This document shows positions 36,107 through 48,055 of a DNA stretch of 64,000 bases, piece by piece (positions within the stretch are counted from its first letter, which is position 1; each line of letters opens with the position of its first letter). The position numbers were made by a program, and so were the translations under genes. The DNA is from Diospyros lotus. Taxonomy: Eukaryota; Streptophyta; Magnoliopsida; Ericales; Ebenaceae. The notes beneath the pieces were generated by a model, which saw nothing but the letters and a program-made list of their open reading frames with translations, had not been told where the DNA came from and did no database searches. The DNA lies in assembly GCF_014633365.1 (NCBI RefSeq), contig NC_068339.1, positions 14,345,925 to 14,409,924 of the forward strand, in the 5' to 3' direction.

Positions 36107-38117
36107 TGGCTGCACTCTCACCCTGCAATTAAAACATAATAAGAACAAATCATAATAAAACTTTTATATTTTTTTTTATTTTAGTGAGAGGTTTATACTC
36201 GCCAGTATACAAGTGCAGTTGTAGTCCAAATTTAAATTTATATTTTCTGGATGAATCCAGGTCGTCCACTGAGAGATTTATTTATGGCAAAAGAAAAAGA
36301 ATGTCACACACACGCACACGCATTTGGACAAATTGGCAACAAGGTTTTTTTATGAGTTTTTTTAGACAACAGATACTAGAAAATAAAGTAAGGCAGAAAT
36401 TGAAATAAACATTAAACATAAAAATATGAATTTGGATAGTGCTTGAGTTAAGACAATTTCAGTACCAACCCGTTGATTCCCAAATTTTAGCATAAAAAAT
36501 TAGCAACATTAATTTAATTTCAGATATGAGGGTTTGTTATTAAATGCAATTAGAGATGATGATAGTTCTAGGTTAAGCAATCCTCATACATGATATGCGA
36601 GATTCTAATTTAAGCAACCACCATAAATCCAATTGCAATTAATACACAAAACAACTAAATTAATCATCTGGGTTTAGGTATGATAGCGTTTCCAGTTCTA
36701 GTAACTCTCATACATGGCATGAAAGCTCTAAGTTAGGCTTACGCTCCAATCCAAATCTAGTGATTTTTTAATAATTAATACACACTCATACTGAAATTTA
36801 AATTAATATTACTTATTTAAAGCGCAGCTTTCTTTGGGAATCATTGGCATTGGACACTGTCCTTGCCTTAACCCAAGATTAGATTTAACTACTCATTTTT
36901 ATTTGAAAGTTAATTGACAGAAATTTAAATGACGTAATTTAAATAACAGAATTTAAATGACAAGAAATTTAAAGGCATAAACTAACCGGCCATTTAGGCG
37001 GTGGATAATTAAATGACAAGAATTAAAATTGCAGAAATTTAAAGGCATAAACTAACCGGCCATTTAGGCGGTGAATAATTAAATGACAAGAATTAAAATT
37101 ACAAAAATTTAAAGGCACAAATTAACCGGCCATTTAGGCGGTGAATAATAAAGTAATAATAAATGACATAAGAATTTAAAAGAAGAAAGAAAAAAAATAA
37201 GATTATAAGAGAAAGTACTAAAGAAAATGAGAAAGAACAAGAACAATTCTCAAAGAGAGAATTATAAGGAAACAACTAAACTTTTATTCAAGAATAATAA
37301 TCACACTTACAAATGCAATCAAGTGATCTATTTATAGGCCACAAGATGCAATACAAACCACACAATTTCAATTATTCAACTAGACATAATTATATCTAAT
37401 GGGCACTCACACACTTAAAGTTAAATGGATTTTAGTTATAATACATACCTAATAAAGCACTCATAAAGTTAAATGGATTTTAGCTATAATATCCACCTAA
37501 TAGTTAAATGGATTTTAGCTAAAAAACACACCTAATAAAGCTCTCAAATAAAAATAGATTTCTATAAATTGGTTTTTAATCTTTATTAGGATTAAAAATA
37601 ATCCTTGGGCCTTCTCCAAATAATATCTTCCATGGGTTGCTCAAATTGGGCCTTAATTCTTCATGGGCTTGAATTCTTCATGGACTTTAATTTTTCATGG
37701 GCTTGATTTCTTCATAAGTTTGATTTCTTCATGGATTTGAATTCTTCATGGACTTGATTTCTTCATGGATTTGAATTCTTCATGGACTTTAAGTCTTCAT
37801 GGGCTTGAATTCTTCATGCCTAAAAAAAATAAAAATAATTTAATGTTATTAATAAATTATATATTATATATATGTATTACACATGGCACATATATATATT
37901 AGATTATATTATATATATATATATTACATGCATGCATATAATGATGTATATGTATTATATATTATTATTATTTACTTTAGAACTTCATTTCATTCATCTT
38001 TCAATTTAAACTTGCATATAACCATAAAATATATATTAATATCTAATTTAAACCATTTTTAAGATCAAAAGAAGGGTATAATTATAACAAATTTTTTATA
38101 AAATTAACCACTAATCA
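36107..38117 (-). repeat. 5' LTR of the chimeric element
   Basis: It has the same TGGCTGCACT...CACTAATCA ends as the 3' LTR, with scattered single-base differences and one missing 49-bp unit. A minus-strand TATA box (GGCCTATAAATAG) lies near 37327-37340. It drives transcription leftward through gag, the virus-like ORF and LOG. Confidence 0.93.
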
Positions 38118-40575
38118 CATAAGGCACATTTTCCATCTGTTGTTGCTCTATTATATTTTTTGGATAATTTTTCTTACTAGGCAATTCTTCCTTAGCTATA
38201 GGCACTTCCCCAGCTCTACAATTTTGCATATTAAAGCGATTGAGAACACGATCTATATATGATCTCTGAGAGAGTCCCAACAAGCCTCGAGTCCTGTCCC
38301 TATTAATTTCAATACCAAGAACAAATGATGCTTCACCAAAATCTTTCATGTCAAAAGTCTTGGAAAGCATTTGCTTAGTATCATGAAGCAGGCTTAAATC
38401 ATTACTCGCAAGGAGAATATCATCAACATATAGCACAAGAAGAACAAATCTGCTCCCACTGATCTTGAGATATATACATTGGTCTATCTTATTTTCAGTA
38501 AATCCAAATGAAGTAATTACCTCATCAAACTTCAAATACCATTGTCGAAAGGCTTGTTTTAAACCATAAATGGATTTCTTTAACCTGCATACCAAATGTT
38601 CTTTGCCATTTTCTTTGAAGCCTTCATGTTGTTGCATATATACTTCTTCATGCAAGTGTCCATTTAGAAATGTTGTTTTAACATCCATCTGATGAAGTTC
38701 AAGATCAAAGTGTGCCACTAGTGCCATAATGATTCTGAAAGAATCTTTTGAGGAAACAGGAGAAAACGTTTCATTATAATCAACTCCTTCTTTCTGAGTA
38801 AAGCCTTTAGCCACTAATCTCGCCTTGTACCTTTCAATATTGCCTTTTGAGTCTTTCTTAGTTTTGAACACCCATTTGCAACTTATAGGCTTAACTCGTT
38901 TAGGCTGTTCAACTAGTTCCCACACATCGTTGTGTGCCATAGATTTCATTTCATCCTCCATTGCTTCCAACCATTTATCAGAACAAGTACTTGAAACAGC
39001 TTGGTTATATGAGATCGGATCTATAACATGACTAACATCGTAGTCATTTTCACCAAGGTATACCACATAATCATCTGATATAGCAGATCTTCTTTCTCTC
39101 TGAAGGCGCCTATCAGGAATTTCAGGATGTGAAATGTGTATTGGAACATCTTCATGTTGGGATACTTCTTCTGTTTGATCTAGTTCAAACACCATCCTTT
39201 CATGTACAACTGGTACTGGCATTATCATAATTTCCTCTTCCACATTAACATCCCTTACATGAGAACAAGAGCATTCACTTGAATCATTCTCCAAAAATTT
39301 TGCAGTGATAGAATCCACAATCATTGTGCCTCGACTAGGGCAATAAAATCTGTATCCCTTAGAATTGTCAGGATAACCAACAAAGAAACAACGTGTAGTC
39401 TTAGGATCCAATTTACTCTCAGAAGGATTGTAGATTCTTACCTCAGTAGGACAACCCCAAACTCGAAAATGATTTAGGCTCTGCTTACGACCAACCCAAA
39501 GTTCAAAAGGAGTCAGAGGCACAGATTTACTGGGAACTCTATTCAAGATGTACATTGCAGTCTTTATGGCTTCACCCCAAAGAGACATGGATAGATTACA
39601 CCTACTCATTATCGTCCTCATCATATCTTTTAGTGTGCGATTTCTCCTTTCACCTACTCCATTTTGATATGGTGTGCCAGGCATGGTATATTGAGCAACT
39701 ATCCCACAATCTTGTAGATACATGGCAAACGGACCCATACATTGTCCACTAGGTCCATGCCTACCATAGTACTCTCCACCTCTATCAGATCTCACAACCT
39801 TTATACTTTTCTCTCGCTGCTTCTCCACCTCAGTTTTGAAAATCTTAAACTTTTCGAGTGCTTGAGATTTATCCGCAATAAGATATACATATCCATAACG
39901 AGAAAAGTCATCAATAAAGGTGAGAAAATATTTGTTCCCACACAATGTAGAGACATAAGGTCCACTTATATCAGTGTGGATAATTTCCAGAAGCTCATTA
40001 CTACGAGTTGCACCTCTTTTCTTGGTTTTGGTGAGCTTTCCCTTTATGCAATCAACGCAAGTACCAAAATCATTGAAGTCAACAGTAGGCAAAATACCAT
40101 TTTTAACAAGTCTCTCCATCCTTTCTTTGGAAATATGACCCAACCGTTTATGCCATAAGTTTGAAGAGTTTTCTTTAATCAAGGTTCTTTTAACACCAAC
40201 ATTCTCAACATTCAAGGAAGTAGCCATGGAAGAAAAATTTAACTTATATAACCCATCACACAAGAGTGCAGTGCCAACAATAACTGAATTAAAAATCAAA
40301 TTTAAACTTCCATTGCCAATACCAAAATGATATCCCGCACAATCCATCTTAGAAATGGAGATCAAATTCTGCCTAAAGGACGGTACAAAAGCGACATCAT
40401 TCAAAACAAGGGTATATCCAGTTTCTAATCTAAACTCTACTGCTCCTATATCTTTAACTTGTACTCGAATGCCATTTCCAACCACCAGCGTTCTCTCATG
40501 ATCATTTGGCTTTCGCTTGCTCTTGAACCCCTGCAAGGTATTGGCCACATGAATAGTTGCCCCGGAATCAAACCA
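38118..40575 (-). pseudogene. Copia polyprotein: protease, integrase, reverse transcriptase (truncated by the nested element)
   Basis: The frame is open from the gag stop at 40576 to the insertion point. The protease motif WFDSGAT comes directly after the stop. Numbering from the first Met (40548): integrase zinc-binding H133/H138/C164/C167, catalytic D193, D255 and E300 (SDRGGEY; QNGVGE), then RT with MDVKTTFLNG (D622) and YVDD (707-710). Beyond residue about 806 the frame reads into the nested LTR. The RNase H part is at 28771-28153. The upstream frame is continuous with gag except for one TAG. Confidence 0.93.
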
Positions 40576-41465
40576 CTAAGAATTCAATAGAACATCTATT
40601 AAATTGGATTCAAAACAAACAAAAGCAAGTGGTTTACCTCCACTTTTGTTCTTTGCCAACCAGTTCTTATATTTGTGACAATCAAATTTCTTGTGACCCT
40701 TTTTCTTACAGGACCAGCAATTGATCTCTTTCTTGATAGCAGGTTTGGGGCCATTGCTCTTCTGATTTTTGATCTTGTTGCCACCTTTGTTATTTCTGCG
40801 ATAATTGTGGCTTGAGGAATGCCCTTTCATGTTTGGTTGACTCACAAAATTCACACTACCACCAAAACCCCTAAGGATCCTCTTTTCTTCTTGGTCACAG
40901 ATAGAGATTAGTTCATTGGTATTCCACTTATCCTTCTGAGTATTATAAGAAGTCTTTAATTGGTCAAATTGTGAAGGCAAGGAGTTAAGAGCATGATGAA
41001 CAAGAAATGATTCAGTAATGGGGATCTCAAGCTCGGTCAGTCTAGCAGTTATATCAACCATCTTCATAATATATTCTCTCACACCACCCACCCCATCATA
41101 CTTTATTCCTGTCAACCTATCCATAAGTTCTCCAGCATCTGCTTTTTCAGACGATTTGTATTTTTCTACTATATCATCAAAGAATCTCTTAGCATTTTCT
41201 GTCTTAGATATGGCACCAATGAGAGTATGGGAGATAGACCTTTTCATTATCATCAAACTTAAACGATTCGCCCCTCCCTATTTTTCATACCTAGCTTTCT
41301 CTTCAATGGAACTCCTCACAGTTGGCTTAGGAGGCTCATTCTCATGTAAGGCCATGTCAAGATCCATCAAACCCAGTTGAATTTCAATATCTTCTTTCCA
41401 TCTCTTAAAATTGGTTCCAGTCAGAGTCTCAATGGTCGAAGTCTGATTACCGACATTGAAAGCGC
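40576..41465 (-). pseudogene. Copia gag (UBN2 type) with zinc knuckle, two in-frame stops
   Basis: The frame shows TLTGTNFKRWKEDIEIQL near 41420, then an in-frame TAG at 41280-41278, then the open block from 41256 (AKRFFDDIVEKY, HHALNSLPSQFDQLKTSYN) and a CCHC knuckle CWSCKKKGHKKFDC. It ends with TAG at 40578-40576, after which the same frame continues as protease. A pyrimidine tract with TATATACAG at about 41484-41466 may be a splice acceptor for an upstream leader exon; no in-frame ATG precedes the visible gag start. Confidence 0.88.
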
Positions 41466-43076
41466 AAGGGGCTGTATATAAAAAAAAAAAATATATCGCA
41501 GTTTAAATGTAAGCAAAAGATAAACAAGAATAAGCCCACACATCTTTATGGCATTATTCTTACAAAAACTTAAGATTCACATTATAAAATCACCTTTGGG
41601 TAGAAAATATAATATACAACTTAAATTTTCAAGTAAGTAAATCAGGGACAAAAGATAAACAAGAATAAGCCTTAAACCTTTATGGCATTATTCTTACAGG
41701 AATTTAAAATGCACATTATAAAATCACCTTTGGGTAGAAAATATAATATTCAAGTTAAATTCTCAAATATGAAAAATAAGTAACTCAAAAACAATCTTCT
41801 TTGGGATAAAAGTTTCAAGTCACAATGTATTTTCACATTTACATCATGTCATCTAAATTAAAATACACAATTAACACCTTTGGGCAGAAAATTATACACC
41901 TCAATTCAAATAACAAATGTCCCAAAATAATTAAGTGAAATCAATTAACTTAAATTTCCCTTTTTTTTTTTTTTTTGAGTAATGGATTTATCATTTAATT
42001 ATTAATTTTTTAGGCTCAAAATAAAATTTTAATTTCAGACCCAAAAATATAATTTAAATAATTAAATGAGTAAAGCCCATAACAAAACATATATATCCCA
42101 ATAAACATATGGGCTAACTTAATAAAAACAGGCCCAAATAATCAAATTAAAACCCCATAACAAAATAGGCCCATGAATTGAAATTAGCCCACTTGATAAA
42201 AGGATAGCCCAAGCCCAATAAAAACAAACTTTGGATCTGCTGGAACAGATCTACTTATGGATCTCCACAGATCGGGTCAGACGGCCTAGATCCGACCCGA
42301 ATAATAACCCAGCCCCATTTAAAATCCCATCTTCTTCCTTCTAGGGTTTCTTCTCAAACCACCGCCGCCTCTACAGTCTCTCTCTTCCTCTCTGTGCGCC
42401 GCTGCCGCCATCTCTGCTTTCTTTTTGCTTCACTGTCGCCTCGCTTTTTTCTTCTCCATTCAAGGCCGCGACCGGAGACGCGGGCCATCGGCGACAACGA
42501 ACGACGCCATGGCCGACGCTGCTGCTGCCCCTTTTCTTCTTCTTTCAGCAGCGACTTCATCGCTGCTCACCGCCAGCCGCGCTTCATCTTTAATCGGCTA
42601 ACAGGAAAAAAAAAACAACGCCATAGCCGAGAAAAGCAGCTCAACTGATTGGCCATGACATGAATCGACCGACGGCGAGAGGGCGAGCAAGGCGGGCAAA
42701 AACAGTGGGTGCTTCCATGGCCACCCTCAACATGCGCCAATGATCCGACGGCGGCATCTCTCTCTCTCAGATCGGTAAATCAGTTTGGGAAAATATATAT
42801 GTATGTATATGTTTTGTTCAATCGCAGAGAGCTTAGAGAAGAAAGGGAATGGCAGATATATAATATATATCTTGTATGTATATATGTATTTAGTTGCAGA
42901 GAGATTGGAGAAATAGGGCAATTGAAGATATATATATGCGTATATATATATATAAGTAAATGTTCACGGCAGAGGTGGAGCAGTTTGCAATACATGGAAA
43001 TTGCGCAGTAAAGATTCACAATATGTGTATTGAAACTCACAGTACGTATAACCAGGTCCTATATGAATATGTGTTT
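41466..43076 (-). other. Long copia leader with gene-like and duplicated segments
   Basis: 1.6 kb between the primer site and gag. It has a 136-bp tandem duplication (41515-41768). At 42330-42600, reading on the plus strand, it resembles the 5' end of a plant gene (TAGGGTTT, CT-rich, then GC-rich). At 42780-42960 it is TA-rich. No ORF is convincing. It may be host sequence taken up by the element. Confidence 0.45.
41515..41768. repeat. Two-copy 136-bp tandem duplication in the copia leader
   Basis: AAAAGATAAACAAGAATAAG recurs at 41515 and 41651. Both copies continue with TATGGCATTATTCTTACA and AAATCACCTTTGGGTAGAAA. The copies differ at several positions. Confidence 0.85.
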
Positions 43077-43088
43077 GCTCTGATACCA
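43077..43088 (-). other. Copia primer binding site (tRNA-iMet)
   Basis: On the minus strand it reads TGGTATCAGAGC, 2 nt inside the 5' LTR. Confidence 0.93.
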
Positions 43089-43090
43089 CA

Positions 43091-43578
43091 TGTTAGATAT
43101 AAATATCACAGTATATATATTAAACTCACAAATCATATAAAACACTGATATCTATAAGAAGAAGAATACCTCTTAGCTCCATAACAGCGATCAAGAATCT
43201 TGTTTGCAACGGCCAGCACAAATGCACTGCACCAAACTAGATCTTCCTCTTCTTCTCTACTATTATGCCTTAACCTTTTCTCAATGGGAAGAAAACGGTG
43301 TAATAGATTGATTAGAGAGGAGAGGGGACCTAGCCATATATATATATAGCCAATAGGGTTTTACCCATCACAAAACCCTATTGGGCCTACACTTATTTTA
43401 CAAATCACATATGAATACAAATAGACCTAAGCCCATTAAGGTGCACCAAGCCCAATGTCTAATTATGATCACATATAATCCATTTGGACCTCTAGGCATT
43501 GTTAAGCTATAGCTCAACTGACTTTTTCTTAAAACAAGATCCAATTAATATTGCATACATAATGGAAAAATTCTAACC
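43091..43578 (-). repeat. Copia 5' LTR
   Basis: 488 bp; matches 27060-27528 throughout, with an extra segment CTTTTCTCAATGGGAAGAAA at about 43277. Its terminal base is C instead of A. Confidence 0.92.
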
Positions 43579-43583
43579 GGGTA

Positions 43584-46559
43584 ATCATATGGTAATCACT
43601 TTTGGAAGAGAGCTTATTAGATAGGTGCTACAGGACCTTTTCTTTTTTTTAACTTAAACTACGTTTTGAAATTTAGCTTTGGAGATTGCTTTGATGGTCA
43701 TCTTCTATCCAGATTGGTTTTTCATGGGTTGCTTATCTTCAGATGTTTCAGAAATTGTTATCTGCTTGCAATCCAAACTCTTCAGTATAGCTGGATGTTG
43801 TTTGGAGTCAATTCGTGCATTAATCGATATTTAACTTCTAATGTAACTAGTGGCATGACAACTTATTCTATATGTGAATTTTTCAATTTTTTTTTTTTTT
43901 TTTAGATATTATCAGTATGGTTTGAAGTCGATATTGTTCTTTAGATATATCACATGGCATTGTTGTAACATATATATCAAGATACAATTTGATCTTCTAA
44001 CGAGTTTTAGGTAATGTAAGAAGCACATGCCAAGTTTGAAAGACAGCAGTAGCAAAGATGGCCCCTATGACATTAATAGAGAGGCAACACTAGTTAAGCT
44101 ATAATGGTTAGTTGTAAGTAATTAATGAGATAAAGTATCATCAACAATTAATATAATTGACCTTTTAGTCCTCTTGAATAGCGAATGCGTATAGATTCCA
44201 TGATCTTTTTAGTTATTTCATAATTTTTTTTTACTGAAATATAAATTAAGAACAAATTAAAAAGTTTTTGTACCCATTATAATTAGCAGGCAAGTTATAG
44301 AAGCAGCCAACTGTCACAGGCACGTTAGAGAAGTAAGCCAACTGTCGTTTCCGACGTCTCATAATTAATTATTTTGACTCTCTATTGCTTTCAACAGCAA
44401 AGAAGCAAGTTGTTGACGGAGATTTGAAAAACATGTCAAGTGCGGGTGTGGAGGACGGGCTTAAAAGTCAAACAAAGTGAGGTGATAGGCAAGGAGGGCG
44501 GGCTTAAAAGTGAGGTGATAGGCAAGCGAGCAAGCAAGATATATTGGAATGCATATAGCAAGAAATTAGGATAATAATAAATTAGAATCATGATAGACGT
44601 ACATTATTTTTATATATTTTGAGTTATACAAAGAGATAATATGACTAAAATATCCCTCGTCTCTATGCGCCTCACGCGTCTCTATGCACCTCATGAGAGA
44701 TATTTTTATCATTGGTACACCTATGTATAGTTCAAGATGTACACAAAGATGTATCAATGGTATTATTCAATCAATTATACTAAAAAAGCGTTTGTTAATC
44801 AAGATATGAGATGAAAAAGTCAAGATATGAAATGTATTCTGAACTTCTATTCTTTTTAATATATTTGTTAAGTTTATTTGACAATTTTTGAAAAAATCAT
44901 TAATGACCTCTTATCTTAATCTTTCAATATATGCTTATCTCTCTCCCCTCAAGATAAACTTACTTTGGTCTTTATAGATAAGAAAAAAATGACATTTGTG
45001 TTCTCCAGTACATTTTAAAAAATTTAACAAACAACTTGATAAAAATATTAGAATACTTCACAACTTTATCTTAACTATTTTATATCTTGATCCGAAAATT
45101 ATTTTAGACTTATTTTGATATTCTTTTATCTTGTTCATTTTATGAAACGTTACTTAAATCAATTAAAATTGGATTTATTTATTTATTTATTTATTTAATG
45201 ATAAAAGTGATTTGTTTGACCTATGGAGCTATTCAGACATAAAGGATTTCAAATACCTCTGGTTTTGGCATGTGTACGCATACATGTATATACAGTACAT
45301 GTAATGCAATCAAGATTGGAAACGGATACTACTTGGAAACTGATTCCCAAGTGCACTTAATGATGGGATCAAACAGTTGATTGGTTAGTGTCATTGTTAG
45401 GCATTTAACACTTATTAAAAGTACACCAAGATTGGACAATTGCCCATGACTTGGCTGCACCATGGCCAGATAAATATTATCATTTGGGCTTCATAAATCA
45501 CTTTTATTTTTTATTTTTTTTAATTGCAACCATGAGCCTAAGGCAAGAAGACAGGCAGTTCATTGTTTTACTTTTAAATAAGAAGATTCAAAGTTGATGA
45601 TGAGAGTGGAGTGGTTGGTAAAAATGCCTCTAACTATAATGGAAAAAAATAAAAGAGGGAGATGGTAAATAGGAGGAGTAACTCTTCATTTTTATTCATT
45701 CATTATTTCAAAACGAAAATGTACAACTAAACATATAGATATTTTTATCAAATTATTTGTTAATTTTTTTAAAATATATTGGAAGACATACTGCATTTTT
45801 TCTTAACTGTAAGATTTAAGATAAATTTATTTGAAGAAAAGAAAGATAAATTTATTTAAATAATTTTAGATAAGAAGTCACGTGATTTATTTTTTAATAA
45901 TTATCAGATAAATTTAATAAAAATAATAAAAATCACTTTTATCTGAAATACTTTTCATATGATCTTACTTTTTTTTAACTTATATCTTGATTAAAAAATA
46001 TTAACTTAATTAATAGTTTTTCTTTTATCTATTTAAATAATCCTAAAGTTAGGTCAATTAAAGTAACGTCTAACTCGAAAGGAATGGACATCCATTGGTC
46101 AACAAACTCTGAGCAAACTCAATTAATCATCAGCGGCCTTGTGAAAATTGTTGGGTGCTTATTTAATGCCTAGAAATACAATATGTTAAAGCATAACACA
46201 ATTAATTTTAGGCTGTCATAAGAAAAAACACAAAAGTTTAGTAACATAAATATGCTTTTGATCTCAATTCAGGAAAACATTTAGAATCACAAAAAATTTA
46301 GAGTTTTACAAAATGTTTAGGAATATAAATATATTTTTGGCCGATTAATTATTAACTAACTAATATAGTAATTCATGATCCAGGGTTTTTAATTTTTTCT
46401 ATTTTCTCCCCAATACATTTATGAGTACAGTACAAGTACATTTATGAAACCAGACATATGAATTTTTGACTATGAAATTTTCTTGAATTTTCATAAATGA
46501 CAACACCAATTTACTGAGTCACAGCCAAGAATGCCACGCTGTTTGCTTACTGTTTTAAG
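43584..46559. other. Intergenic DNA right of the copia insertion
   Basis: AT-rich. A short tandem duplication GGCGGGCTTAAAAGT...GAGGTGATAGGCAAG occurs around 44455-44535. Degenerate AT-rich repeats with TATCTTGAT-like phrases (44800-45130) may be old MITEs. No gene was seen. Confidence 0.5.
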
Positions 46560-46568
46560 AATTATTTT

Positions 46569-46786
46569 GGGTAAATTACAACTAGACTCCTTGAAAAAAA
46601 ATGTCTTATAATGGCCCTGTAGTTTATATTTTTTAGTCGAATACTTCATCTAAAAATATTTTTAAACTAATAGAGGGCCTTTATATATGCAAAAAATGTA
46701 AATCAGAGAGATTTTTAGAAATATTTTTGAACAATAGGGTGTCCCATACTATACCCAAACTACAAGGAGTTTTGTGCAATTTATCT
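46569..46786. mobile_element. 218-bp MITE with 9-bp target duplication (Mutator-type)
   Basis: The ends are GGGTAAATTACAACTAGACT and the inverted counterpart AGATAAATTGCACAAAACTC. The flanks are identical 9-mers AATTATTTT (46560-46568 and 46787-46795). The size, inverted ends and TSD length fit a Mutator-derived MITE. It lies about 1 kb upstream of the CER3 TATA box. Confidence 0.8.
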
Positions 46787-46881
46787 AATTATTTTTATAT
46801 TTTTAACCCAAATAAAATTGAAAAAAAAAATCCAAAAGCTTATTCCTAAAAATTGGAAAGGGGGGTCAATTTAAAAAAAAA

Positions 46882-47332
46882 AATCTAACACAGAGAGAAA
46901 GAATAAATAAAAACAATAGAATCTTTTAAAAATTAGTTAATTTATTTTTATTGTGAAAGAAAATGAAAGAAAGACGCACAATCTATATAGAATAAAATGG
47001 ATAATAATAGCTTCCACAAGTATGATACACTGGTAAAATACTTAGAGTTTCACATGGAGTATTGGAGTTTGAATAAGTGCGGCGACTTGTCAATTTAAAA
47101 AAAAGATTCAATTTAAAAAAAAAATCTAACACTCAAAGAAAGAATAAATAAAAATAATAGAATCTTTAAAAAATAGTAGTTAATTTATTTTTATTGTGAA
47201 AGAAAATAAAAGAAAGACACACAATGTATATAGAATAAAATAGATAATAATATCTCCCACAAGTATGGTACAATGATAAAATACTTAAAGTTTTACATGG
47301 AATATAAGAGTTCAAATCAGTGCGGCAACTTA
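46882..47332. repeat. Two-copy ~225-bp tandem duplication with tRNA-like B-box
   Basis: Both copies share AATCTAACAC, AGAATAAATAAAAA, TTTATTTTTATTGTGAAAGA and CACAAGTATG. They end in a segment (GGTAAAATACTTAGAGTTT..; second copy GAGTTCAAATCAGTGCGGC) that resembles an A-box plus B-box (GTTCAAATC) of tRNA-derived SINEs. SINE ancestry is a suggestion only. Confidence 0.6.
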
Positions 47333-47831
47333 AAAAATAGAATTATTATTAGAAGACAGCACTAAGATTGGAAGACAAGTTTCACATAAATTACATCGAA
47401 TGATCAATTTTAAATGTGTATAGATTGTATTCGTATTCAAAGATAAGTTGCCCTAAAGAGATTAATTCCGCAAAACTCACACCCCAGGTGAAGAAATAAA
47501 AAAATAATAATAATATTGGTGATGCATCATACTTGTGAAAGGACACACGAGGGGCTAATGAATGGAGGCGGCAGAACTTACCCACCCTCATTAAATTTCA
47601 GAGAGAAATAGTCCATCCCTACAGCTGTGCCATGGTGGCCACTGGCCAAGAAAGCCCAACGCGTTACAGTTTTTCAGTTCCCTTTCCAGTATCCGTCGCC
47701 CATTATCAATTAATTAATTGAGCTTGCACGCTTCCCTCCCTCCCTCCAGACAAAAGGTTACCCTTCAATTCATCAAGAAACTTTTTATTATTTTTCTTTT
47801 TTTTTTATGGGTTGGTGTTGTTCATTTTCAA

Positions 47832-47840
47832 CTATATAAG
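47832..47840 (+). promoter_or_regulatory. CER3: TATA box of CER3
   Basis: CTATATAAG lies about 220 bp before the start codon. A CT-rich leader (47940-47970) follows and has no upstream ATG. Transcription start is inferred near 47865. Confidence 0.65.
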
Positions 47841-48055
47841 CAGGCCATCGGAGCACCGAGAATAACAGGTTCATTCAGAGTGAAGAGAGATACATCCTTT
47901 TTAACAAAGGGAAGACAAAAGCTAGTTAGCTAGCTTCAAAACCCTCTCTCTTTCTCTCTGTCTCTCTGATCCAACAGAACTGAGCTGTTATTGCTGCAAA
48001 GAGCTGGCTACAGAAGAAATTAAGTAGAACCAAAGGAGAGAGATTTGATTAGTAA

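Larger units (their letters stand above)
28772..38117 (-). mobile_element. Chimeric non-autonomous LTR retroelement (Athila/Tat-like) carrying foreign genes
   Basis: LTRs lie at 28772-30831 (3', 2060 bp) and 36107-38117 (5', 2011 bp) and are very similar. A perfect target duplication CATAA lies at 28767-28771 and 38118-38122, inside the copia pol. The primer site at 36084-36101 matches tRNA-Asp. The polypurine tract is at about 30832-30841. Internal order on the minus strand: zinc-knuckle gag remnant, acidic gag/protease-like ORF, virus-like cysteine-cluster ORF, LOG retrocopy. No reverse transcriptase, RNase H or integrase is present, so it needed a helper in trans. Ty3/gypsy Athila/Tat affinity is inferred from the primer, the long LTRs and the gag style. 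Confidence 0.9.
27060..43578 (-). mobile_element. Ty1/copia retrotransposon, complete ends, split by a nested LTR element
   Basis: LTRs lie at 27060-27528 (3') and 43091-43578 (5'), with a perfect 5-bp duplication GGGTA at 27055-27059 and 43579-43583. The primer site at 43077-43088 matches tRNA-iMet exactly. Order on the minus strand: LTR, primer site, a 1.6-kb leader, gag, protease-integrase-RT (to 38118), then the RNase H part (28771-28153) beyond the nested element, and the polypurine tract GTGGGAGAA at 27529-27537. Without the 9.35-kb nested element the copia is about 7.17 kb. Two in-frame stops in gag/pol make it non-autonomous as it stands. Confidence 0.93.

Noticed and set aside
42354..42648. 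Arg/Ser-rich ORFs in the copia leader
   Set aside because: Short, antisense to the element and low complexity. A gene remnant is possible but no coding claim is supported.
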